20,434 nucleotides of DNA from Solicoccozyma terricola. Taxonomy: Eukaryota > Basidiomycota > Tremellomycetes > Filobasidiales > Piskurozymaceae. The notes under the pieces are model-generated. The model worked only from the letters and a program-made list of their open reading frames with translations. It ran no database searches and was not told the origin of the DNA. The stretch is from assembly GCA_001600875.1 (NCBI GenBank), contig BCLD01000001.1, forward strand, positions 658,049-678,482, in the 5' to 3' direction. Within the stretch, counting starts at the first letter, position 1. The number at the start of each line of letters is the position of its first letter. The position numbers were made by a program, and so were the translations under genes. Positions 8,379 through 17,767 of the stretch are shown here, in pieces.

Positions 8379-8976
8379 TGTGGGTTGAGCTACCATCGAA
8401 TTACCACCAGGCATGGCCTGCGTTCCCAGCCCCCCGCTGTTGGCATCCACGGTGCACCAATTTCCAGTTTCTATTCAACCACATATCCTGTTTCCTGTTC
8501 AATCGGAAATCAACAGTCTCTATACACTCCCACACACCCAACTCACTGTAGTACCTACGGCACACTCCAGCGCACAGTCACACGACTAATCTTCAAAGTC
8601 CATCGCTTGCTTGATCGACCATCGAGGTCGTTTTCCCGCTTCGAGATCCCGATATTCGCGTTTCAAGAACGTGGGCACGCGAAATCCCGTAAACTTGTTG
8701 CATCAGGAGCAGTCGGCCTAGGAAGACGACGACAGGAGCAGAATCAAGGATTATTATCTGGAAGGTATTAGCCGACTCCCTACACGCGGATACCACAGGC
8801 TACGCAAATACACCCCAACCCTCCCTACCTCTTTCTTATTAGCGCCAGCAAAGCTTTTCGTGCGATCCACCCTCGCACTTTGCTCGCGCTATCCCCTTTT
8901 GCGACGTAGCTCAACCCCTCTCGTCCTGTCAAGGATACGATAGGGTGACAGCTACCTCGCGCCCCAACTCCAGCGA
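8379..8976. promoter_or_regulatory. Divergent promoter region between the GatC-like and IBTK genes
   Basis: This 598-nt gap is the largest intergenic space in the window. It lies between two divergently transcribed starts (8378 minus, 8977 plus). Open frames cross it on both strands, but none shows a protein-like motif or domain. There is no strong TATA box; CTATACAC near 8520 is only a weak candidate. It most likely holds both promoters and leaders. Confidence 0.4.
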
Positions 8977-10666
8977 ATGGTCAGCTCCAACTTGCATGCA
9001 TACTTCTTGACTTGGAATCTTGGAGGATTTAAAAAGTATCTGGATGGAGCGGAACCGGTGATCGATCCCACTGGGAATTGTGGTCATCCTGGTGGTGGAG
9101 GCGGCGGCGGCGGCGGCGGCGGAGGAGGAAAATCAAAGGGCGATAAAGCGTCCTCTGCACCAAAATCCTGGACATTGCACGGATTATCCCTCAATCACGG
9201 CCCGAAATCGAAACCTGATCCAAACGAGCGAGATGCGTTTGGACGAACGGTCCTTCATCTAGTCTGCTCTTGTCCACAAGATCCGAGGTCATTCGACTTT
9301 CTATACGCTCTCTTATCATTGCCTACGATCAATGTCAACGTCCAGGATGCTGAATCTGGATGGACCGCATTACACCGCGCAATGTGGTGTGGAAACTTGA
9401 GAGCAGCCAAGGAGCTTCTCAGTCGGTCTGATACGGACCTCGGAATCAAGGATGCAGAAGGATTGACGGCGATGGACCTTTACAATTCGACGTGTGAAGG
9501 GACGAACCCGGATGTTGATGCAAGAGGAACGGATTTGTTCACTTGGGGTTCAAATAGTGGGTGGCGACATGGATGAGAATTTTGGGAAGACTGACCTGAT
9601 CGAGACAACTTGCCGCAGAGAATTGCACGCTCGGTCTCGGTGATCCAGCCGATCGAGCTCTTCCAGAGCGTGTCAACCTCCTCACTCAAGCCCAAGCCAA
9701 CAGTCGGAATGATTATACTCCACGTAGAGCAGCGCGGGCTCTCGCGGCGCAAGACCCGTCAGAATCTGAGCCTTTAGACGGCCAGAGAGGGCAAAAGTAT
9801 GAGACCAGCAAGTTTGATCAGGTCGGCGTGAATCAAGTCGTCTTCTCGAAATTTCATACAGGGGTAGTAACGAGTGAAGCAAGTGGGAACTTGAGCTTGT
9901 GTGGGTTTGGAGGGAACGCTAGGTTGGTGTTCGTCCTACGCGTTTGATACCCTTTTTGCTGACAACCATGCACAGACTTGGCAAACCGGTTCACACGCAG
10001 TATGCGCTTCTACCACAGACTGAGCTCCCACACCGCATCGTCTCCATAGCCCTCGCTCAAGATCACACTTTGGCACTCACATCCAACGGCTTTGTCATGT
10101 CATGGGGTCAGAACCGGTTCTCTCAACTCGGCTACGTGATCGAATCACCGGACAAGGAGTCCTCTCACAAAGCGTTCTCCAGCACTATGGGTGGCGACGA
10201 CATTGTCCAAAATACACCAAAGAGGATCTTGGGTCCGTTGAAAAAGGAAAACGTGGTAGGTGTCGCAGCAAGCAGGATGGGGAGTGCTTGCTGGACGATG
10301 GACTCGGTGTGGACTTGGGGCACGAATAGTGGGCAGCTCGGTGAGTCGAAATCATACAGCTCCGACGCAACATGCCATTGAGTACTGTATGAATCCAGGC
10401 TACGACAAGCTAGCCAACCCAGTCCAGGTCTTACCGAGGAAAGTCACGGGTATCACTCAGCCGCTGAGAGATTTGGCCATGACGGCAAGTATCCGAATCG
10501 TTTACAATCGCGAGATTTTCCCAGTCTCATACCCATCCCGTCGAACAGGACTATGCGATGGCATGTTTGCTGAACACATACGAAGTGCTGGTCTATTATG
10601 CCGACGTGTACATACGAGTAAAGTGAGGGATCGTCACTCATCTGCAACAGAGTCAGTCTCAAGTTG

Positions 10667-10704
<38 letters not shown>

Positions 10705-13700
10705 CCCCCCCCCCCCCTTGAACAGCTTTCCCACTCAACGATTTCCGTCCGACATCCCCGTCTATCGACCACCTCAGTTCGTCGCCAAGCCGAATATCAC
10801 CAAGATCACCTCCTGCGGCGCTACGTTTGCTGCGCTTTCGTCGCTTGGAGACGTGTTTTCCTTCTCGCTGCAGAATCCCATCGATGCCGAGGTCGCGAGG
10901 GATCCGAGGGACAAGCACATCATCATCCGACCGCAGATGGTGTGGGCATTACGGAAGCGCTTCACTGCTGTCAAAGTGAGTGGGTCGCACTACCGCCATA
11001 ACGCCGGAATGACGCTGACGCTGTTCACCTAGGACGTTGCATTGGGCTCCGACGGTACTGTCATCATCTGCACACACTCTGGTCACGTTTACGTTCGGCA
11101 GAGGGCCAACAAACAATGGTCATTCAAGCGGACGCCTTACCTTCAGCGAGTCATCAAGGTCGCTGCCAACGAGACCGGGTCGTTTGCTGCCGTTCGGTCA
11201 GACGCCGTTCCCGCACCAGTCATTGTCACCGGCAAAACTCTCGGTGAAGACTTGCTCGATGTTTTGCCAGTATTCAGACAGGCTTCCGAGCTTGCGGTCT
11301 CCCATTCGGTCGACGTCAAGCAAACCACGCTGGACGAGGATGAAGAGGCGGCCGATCTTGACATCCAACGGGATGGTCGCATTGCCGTTCAAATGGCGTT
11401 GGCCATCCTCAAGTGGAACAGCAACTTTGAACAGCTGTCTTTGGGCAGTAACGCTTGGCTGGAGATTGGCAACAAGCGAATACCTGTTCATCGATTCTTG
11501 CTGGAAGCGAGGGTTCCAGCGTTGAGACATCTCATCGCAGGTCAAGCCAACGATGCAGTGTCTCGCTTCTTCACCGTCAAGCATACCTCCCAAGGGTTGA
11601 GGCTCATTTCTCAGGGGTTGTCACTCTTCACGGCCCTCCTTTGGCTACAGTGGATTTATTCGGACGAGGTGGCACCTGTCTGGGACTCGAGAGTACAAGC
11701 GGTGCTTCGACATGCGCTACCGATCCTCAAGGTAGACGTGGGCCAGATCAAGAGAGAGCTTCAGAGTCTGGCAGCGGCGCTAGACCTCGAGATTCTGGCC
11801 GGGCCCCTCGCATCCGTCAGCAAGGTGAAGATAGCACCCACTCTTTCTGGACATCTGAATGCATTCTGGCTAGACAGCCAGACAGCCGACAAGTGGTCAA
11901 CAGGCCACTGCGATATCGTCCTCAAGCTTGCCGATAGAAACGTTTTCTGCTCTTCTATTGTGCTTCGTGCTCGGTGCGGCTTCTTCGATGCAATGTTCGA
12001 TGATCCCGAGTGGACCTCACTGCGCCACAACGAGGATGGTCATGGTCGGGTCGTGATTAGCTTACACAACCACAAATGGAGGTCAATGCGGATGGTGTTA
12101 CAGTACATGCATGATGGGAAAGAGGATGAGATCTTTGACTATCGTCGTGAGTGCGATGGGGGGGGGGGGGGGCAAAGTACCGACTGGAGCTAATGCCACC
12201 GTCCCCACAGACCAGGACACCCTCGATGAATTCTTGGACTTTGTCTTTGAGGTAATCGCGGTTGCGGTGAGTGTACCATGCTGTTTCCCGAACGTGCAAA
12301 GCTAAAATTCCGCCCCCCCCCCCCCCCCCCCCTCTCCCCAGAATGAACTTTTAATGGACCGTCTTGTCCTTGTCTGCTCCCTCGTCATCCGCCGTCACGT
12401 GAATATCCTCAACGCCTCATCCCTAGCGTCTGAAGCGACTCTCCATAATGCCAATTTCCTTAAACGAAGCATCTTTTCATACATTGCTTGCAATCTCGAG
12501 ACGATGCTGGAAAATGGCATGTTGGATGACATGGACATCCGAGTCTTGAACGATCTGACCTCATTTGTGCAAGATCGACAAGCGATTAGATTACCTATCA
12601 CGAGGTCGAGGATCCTTGAAGAACTGGCCGTGGAGAGGCAAGGAGAGTGGTTGGCGTTACAGGATCTCCCGGTGGTTGGAATACGACCAAATCGACCAAT
12701 CTGGAAAGCGAGATCACCCCGACTGTCACCCATCGTCGTCGAGTCAAAGTCGAAAGGAAAGGCAAAGGCGGTACCCACCACGCCTTTATCGGCACCAGTC
12801 TCACGGCACAAGGGAGGAGGAGATGACAATGAGATATTCAGCATGGACGAAGAACCTGCATCTGATACGTTTAGTCTTCCCGCTGCGGTCTTGGGACAAT
12901 CATCGCCTGCCGCCGCAAGCCTTCATTCGGCGACGTCGCCGTGGAAATCAAAGGGCGCAGAGGGAAAAAAGTGAGTAGATGTGGATTAAATATTTCCCGA
13001 CTCGTGGCCTGATGATGGTTCGTTCGCCTCCCAGAGTGGACATGAGATCGATCATCGCCGAGGCGGAAACCACAAGGGAACGGAAACCATCGTTACCATC
13101 TGGATCCAAACCGGGATTATACACTCCCCCAATGCTGTCAAGTACACCACCGCGATCAACGCTGCCTAGTTTGACGCCGTCAATTTCATCGACCGGATGG
13201 AGGACCAGCGCTCCTCAACTTGTCACTCCCATTAGACCCGGAGCAACGTCTGCATTCCCTGCATTGGGAGCGACACCGCGGTCGTCTACTGCGCCTCGAC
13301 CATCTCTACTTGCTCAAAGTAGAACGATCAGTCCGGGACCTGGCACTGCCACTGCCAGTGGAAGTGGTAGCCGACGGCCTCCGGGACCGACAGCCACACC
13401 GAGTAAAACCGCCTCGACTCCCGAAGTGATCATTCCAAGGCGTGTGACTTGCGAGCGAAAGAAGACCACGGAGCCCGCTTGGTCCACGGCTCCGGTGTTC
13501 CAACCCGCCCCTGCAGTACCCACCTTGTCGCCGTCTCCAGGAAACCAGATGTCGTTGCTCGACATTCAAAGACAAGAGCTGGATATTCAACGAGCAGGAT
13601 CATCCAGACTCGCACCAACAAGTCTAGTTGATATTCAAGCTGAAGAGAGTCGAGTCGACGCTGAGCGTGTTGAACGGTTGGAATTTGAAAGGTGGTGGAA

Positions 13701-13818
13701 GCAGGAAGAGCAAAGGGTGAAGGAGGAGCAGCGGCGAGAGAAGGGGGGTGTGATACCGCGCGGAGGGAAGAAGAAGAGAGGTGGTGGGAGAGGGCGGGGA
13801 GGGCACAAGGCCGACTAG
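8977..13818 (+). CDS. IBTK: IBTK-like protein: ankyrin repeats, RCC1 repeats, two BTB domains
   Basis: Resembles inhibitor of Bruton's tyrosine kinase, in animals a substrate adaptor of CUL3 ubiquitin ligases. Ten exons, 8977-9556, 9619-9922, 9976-10340, 10399-10484, 10549-10622, 10726-10975, 11033-12146, 12211-12266, 12342-12970 and 13035-13818, give 1413 aa (human about 1350). Order: HAYFLTWNLGGFKKYLDG at the N-terminus; a poly-Gly run; ankyrin repeats about 84-165 (GRTVLHLVC, GWTALHRAMWCGNL); RCC1-type blades from about 185 (DLFTWGSNKNCTLGLGD, VMSWGQNRFSQLG, VWTWGTNSGQLG); a first, degenerate BTB near 690-790; a second BTB from about 846 (CDIVLKLADRNVFCSSIVLR); a BACK-like helical region; a Ser/Pro tail; and near 1326 SLLDIQRQELDIQ, ending in a Gly/Arg-rich basic tail. 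A TAG stop lies in frame 36 nt before the ATG. Intron 4 has a GC donor. CUL3 partnership in this fungus is inference. Confidence 0.88.
9091..9128 (+). repeat. GGT/GGC/GGA triplet repeat encoding poly-Gly in the IBTK gene
   Basis: A run of glycine codons, mostly GGC, gives about 13 Gly near residue 45 of the IBTK-like protein. It lies ahead of the ankyrin repeats and is probably a flexible, length-variable linker. Confidence 0.9.
10485..10548 (+). other. GC-AG intron (IBTK intron 4)
   Basis: The donor is ACG|GCAAGT and the acceptor AACAG|GACTAT. With this splice the frame joins RDLAMT to DYAMACLLNTYEVLVYY and enters the next exon in the right phase. The nearby GT at 10489 would give the wrong frame in both following exons. 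GC-AG introns with a GCAAGT donor are a known minor class. Confidence 0.75.
10668..10717. repeat. Poly-C tract C36-G-C13 in IBTK intron 5
   Basis: Thirty-six C, one G, then thirteen C, followed by TTGAACAG, the acceptor of intron 10623-10725. It makes up nearly half of the intron. Confidence 0.9.
12158..12172. repeat. Poly-G (G15) in IBTK intron 7
   Basis: Fifteen G lie 11 nt downstream of the donor GTGAGT at 12147, in intron 12147-12210. In the sense strand it is G-rich, the opposite of the C tract in the next intron. Confidence 0.9.
12313..12332. repeat. Poly-C (C20) in IBTK intron 8
   Basis: Twenty C followed by TCTCCCCAG, the acceptor of intron 12267-12341. With the G15 tract of the previous intron it brackets the 56-nt exon 12211-12266. 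Confidence 0.9.
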
Positions 13819-14178
13819 GCCAGAAGTGCCCGCTGTATCGATAGCAGACTGAGCCAACCGTTGTATCTACCCGGGAAATTGCCACGTGTCAAAAAGCGCC
13901 CATCCGATCGGATCCGATGGGGAGTTGTCACTACATGTCAAACCGTCACACCACAGCAACGTCCGACCCCCATCCAACGTCCTCCACGTCCCCCCCCCGT
14001 CCCCCACGACCCCCACCTCCTGCGATCTTTGATGGTCCGGTGTGTTCTGGCGGCTTAATGGATCGTGATTGAAGTCGCTTCCAAGTTGAATTACCAGCCC
14101 AACTCCCAGTTAACAAGCCGATCAACCCGGAGTTTTGACCAACGTTATCGGTCAACATCGTTCGTCTTTTTCTGAAGA
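13819..14178 (+). promoter_or_regulatory. IBTK 3' / alpha-arrestin 5' intergenic region
   Basis: This 360-nt stretch is between two plus-strand genes. A CACGTG core lies at about 13883-13888 in GCCACGTGTC. A C-rich, purine-poor segment runs about 13960-14020, and a T/C-rich stretch lies directly before the arrestin ATG. No gene is supported. It probably contains the IBTK poly(A) site and the arrestin promoter and leader. Confidence 0.35.
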
Positions 14179-17100
14179 ATGGTCAAGTCGGCTGGACCTC
14201 TGACGATCCGGCTCACCGAACCAATCACCTTTCTACGCGGTATGTTCCCGAGACACCGCCTTTATCGGCGTTCTTCTGAACCCCCCGCCATTCCCCTTTG
14301 ACAGGCTCAGCGACAGGTCAGGACTTTCGAGGAAGACCTCAGACCCTGCCACCTGATGCTTCTCCTGCAATGGTCCGAGGGCTGTTAACGCTCAAGTTGA
14401 CAAAGGCTAGTCGAATCAAGAAGATTGAGATTTCATTGAGAGGGATCAGTAGGACCGAGTGGCCGGAAGGTGGGGGTGTTGTCGGTCGTAGTGGTGGTAA
14501 AACATACGCATTGACATCCTCTATTCACAGGCATCGGCCCAAGACGTCTGGACACGTCAGAAGAACACATCATCATCTCGGAAACGGTAACTTTTTTCAC
14601 CGCGTCTGCGTCCCATTCCCGCTCTCGCGATCGGCGTGCCGTTTCCGTTGGTCCTGGCTCATACATCGAGGAAGAGTACGATGGTGATGGTCACGACGCG
14701 GATGACGAGGCAGCTGTTACTCCCGGTGTTGACTTTGAGAGAACAAGCGAGATGGACCTCCGCGGAAGAGCGGCGTCACAACGGGGAGCAGCAGGAAGAT
14801 CCTTTAGTGTCGGTGGAGACAGGCTTACGTCTGCCCTGAACACGATGCCATCCTCCAGGAGGCAAAGTTTTGACAGGGATTCAAGGCCGGATCTGGCTTT
14901 ACACCCAGAGGATGGTGGATCGGGAGGACCTTCTCCTCACGCATTGAGAGAAGCGATATTGACAAGGGAGCGTGGTCCCAGTCCAGCATACAGTTCCCAA
15001 GATCCGTTACCTACTACAAGGCACGCTCGAGCTCATAGTCTCTTACGGCGTGAAAGGGCGGACATGCCGGAGGGTCTAAGTCCCATCGAAAGTGCAGTTC
15101 AAAGCGAGACTTCTAGGGATCCAAGCAGGGAACCACCCGAACCTGGACCTACGAGGCCTTCTGTCCCTTTGCTGAATGCAGCGATCACACCACGTCGAGG
15201 ACGGATTGCAAGCTTGTCGAACCACCTTGATGAACTAGTGGAACGGGAAACCTCGACCACCTCGACCCACGCGGGAGAAGAAGAGAGGAGAGAGAGGAGA
15301 AACACGGCTTTCTCGACCTCGAGTCATTCTACGGCGTCGTCGCTTAGAACTACCAGTCACCCCACGAGTCCCTCGGTCGAAGAGCCGTCCGTGTTCTCTT
15401 TGGACGCTCAGCAAGGACCCGCTACAGAGGACAGAGATAGGAGGGATTCTACCGCCACACAGAGGCAAGGCGCACCAGCACCAGCACCAGCACCACCAGA
15501 TGAATACATCTCAGTATCACGCAGAGGGTCGAGGCATACCAGCTTGGTGGAACTCATTCCCTCGCCTGCTCAATCGCCGACGTTGCGACCTTTAGATGGC
15601 CGTCCTCGAATCCCAGCAGCGCAGGGAAGCTCCGAATCATCATCTCGTCGATCATCTGGAGTAGGTACAAGACCATCCTTTACTCAACTTCGCCCTCATT
15701 ACCAGACCTCTCCGATGGGATCCGAGAACGCTGTCGCCTCGTCGTCGTCCGCATCAAGAGATGAACGAGGTCGAAAATCGTCCAAGTTTTCGCTGTCAGG
15801 GGTGTCTAACGCGCTGCGCGGATTGTCCCAAGACGTCAAGGAACGAGTATCACACGGACGAACCGCATCTCGTGCTGGAGGGCAAGACAAGGAGGAAGCT
15901 TGCGACGCTCGTCCTTTTCTGCAGAGCCACGGGTCAGACTCGACGATTCCGCTATACGGACCGGGGGGTGCAAGGCTTAATCCTCCAACCACGAGGAGAG
16001 CTTCTAGTCCTCCAGGTGATGAGAGAAGCTCGAGTCGCGCAAGAGGAAGGAACAAGGGTTTGAAGGCATTGAACGGAGCGTTAGGCTTCGAGGACGAGTT
16101 TGATGGTGGGGAAGATGGGACACATAATTGGAAGGAGTTTAGGAAGGGTACGTTGGGGCCTGTACTTTACGCTCACTCGACGCTGATGCACATTCCCGAA
16201 TACAGGCACGTACAACTATCCGATCTCGTTTGCAATTCCACCCTCCTCCCCGCCCACCATTCATGCGGATTTCGGATCTGTTGCGTATCGCCTCCGTGCT
16301 ACCGTCTATCGAGCAGGTGCGCTTACGCTAAACTTGGTCGAAGACAAGGAGGTCTTGGTACTCGCTAGTCCCAATGAAGATGATATGGAAGAGTCTGAAA
16401 ATATCATCGTAGAGAGGCAATGGGAGGATCAGATGAGGTGAGGGGTATCCCAACCTCGACATCATGCAGCGTTGACACTTGTCCTTTTGATCAGGTACCT
16501 GATTGCATTGAGTGGCAAGTCCTTTCCGATCGGCGGACACATGTAGGTCGACTGTGAGAACCTAAACGCACGCCGGCTGAATAGACGACTTTGCAACCCG
16601 CAGTCCGATCAGCGTCCGAATGATGCCGCTGTCAAAGTGTAAAATCTACCGGCTGTCGGTGACCATTGAAGGTTCGTGCTATATCGTTGCCCCGTGGTCG
16701 GTGATTCAAACTCGGCTGACTCAAACTCAACCGCGGGTGAACAGAAAAAGTTGACTATTTTGCGCTCGAACGCAAGGTCGCTCGCCACGAAGCCGTGAAA
16801 AAGTACCCGCTGCTCAATCTCAAGGGCGGTACCGACAAACAGGTTGAGCCCTTGCTGCCCATCATCTCCGACTCGCCCAATGCTCTAGCGGATTCGCCAT
16901 TGGCGCCTCTTGCCGCTCAGGCAAAACAATCCAACGAAGACGAAGACGATGCGGTCGCGTCGCTTCTTAATCCGCATGGGCCGTGGTTCCTTGAGAGCAC
17001 GTTACAGGTCCCAGACTGTCAATCTCATATCCGATTCTCCACCAAACACGCCAAAACGAATATGGCCATTGCGCATTGGCTCAAGGTCGTGATTCGTGTC

Positions 17101-17704
17101 GAGAGGGGCGACGACAAGGCGATCGATTCAAAGGGAAGGAGAAAGCAGGTGGGTCGGTGGATTGGTTGATTGATCTTACTACTAGCTCACGATTCGGACG
17201 CAGTTTGACATCATCATCGAGACACCTCTTCATCTTCTCGACTGTCGTGTGAACACGCAATTCAATACGCTGCCCACATACTCATCCTCGTCTCCTGCAA
17301 CGGTCTCGGTATCGACGCAATGCAGTGTTCACGGTGGCAGGCATATAGGCAATGACTCGAGGATAGGAACCAGTGCTGGTGGTGCGGGTCTCTCTGCTCC
17401 CGTCAGGCCGGCATCGACAATTCCTGCTGTAGCTGCTCTGGTGGCTTCGCTACCTACTACGGAACGTCGCGTATCAGAGGTGTCTCCGGCGAGGCCTGAT
17501 GAGGGCGATACGTTATTGGAGCGCAATATAGTGTACGACAGGCTCGTCAGTGGGCAACAGAGTGAGGCTGGTGAATCCCCGCCGACCTACGTTGAAGCTC
17601 TCTCTGCAAGACATGGATCGAGGTCAAGGTCGAGACAGCCATCTGGATCTCGCTCTCGATCAAGACTGGGAGACGCCGGATCGTCCGACTCTCTCGTCAT
17701 TTAA
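14179..17704 (+). CDS. Alpha-arrestin (arrestin-related trafficking adaptor) with PPTY motif
   Basis: Fungal alpha-arrestins (Rod1, Rog3, CreD and relatives) recruit the HECT ubiquitin ligase Rsp5/HulA to plasma-membrane transporters for endocytosis. Eight exons, 14179-14239, 14305-14469, 14531-16147, 16206-16437, 16495-16542, 16604-16671, 16745-17148 and 17204-17704, give 1031 aa. A TGA lies in frame two codons before the ATG. The arrestin N-lobe begins at GPLTIRLTEPITFLRG and continues through LLTLKLTKASRIKKIEISLRG to IIISETVTFF. It is interrupted by roughly 490 Ser/Pro/Arg-rich residues and resumes at GTYNYPISFAIPPS and SVAYRLRATVYRAGALT. The C-lobe carries ENIIVERQWEDQMRYLIALS, KSFPIGGHIPISVRMMPLSK and IYRLSVTIEEKVDYFA. 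PPTY at about 991-994 (17579-17590) fits the PPxY class bound by Rsp5 WW domains. The C-terminus is Ser/Arg-rich. Rod1/CreD-like assignment is by resemblance; transporter targets are unknown. Confidence 0.92.
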
Positions 17705-17767
17705 AGTGGAAAACAATTTTCGATGAAAATAGATGGCACACATTCATACAAGAAAGGGATCTGTCCG
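17705..17767. other. 63-nt tail-to-tail gap between alpha-arrestin and Sel1 genes
   Basis: The stop codons of two convergent genes are separated by only 63 nt, containing AT-rich AAAACAATTTTCGATGAAAA. Both 3' untranslated regions and poly(A) sites cannot fit here without overlapping, so the two mRNAs probably share antisense 3' sequence. Confidence 0.6.

Noticed and set aside
10634..10918. Minus-strand Gly-rich frames across the IBTK intron 5 poly-C
   Set aside because: Shadow of the homopolymer and of IBTK exon 6; no protein-like sequence outside the Gly run.
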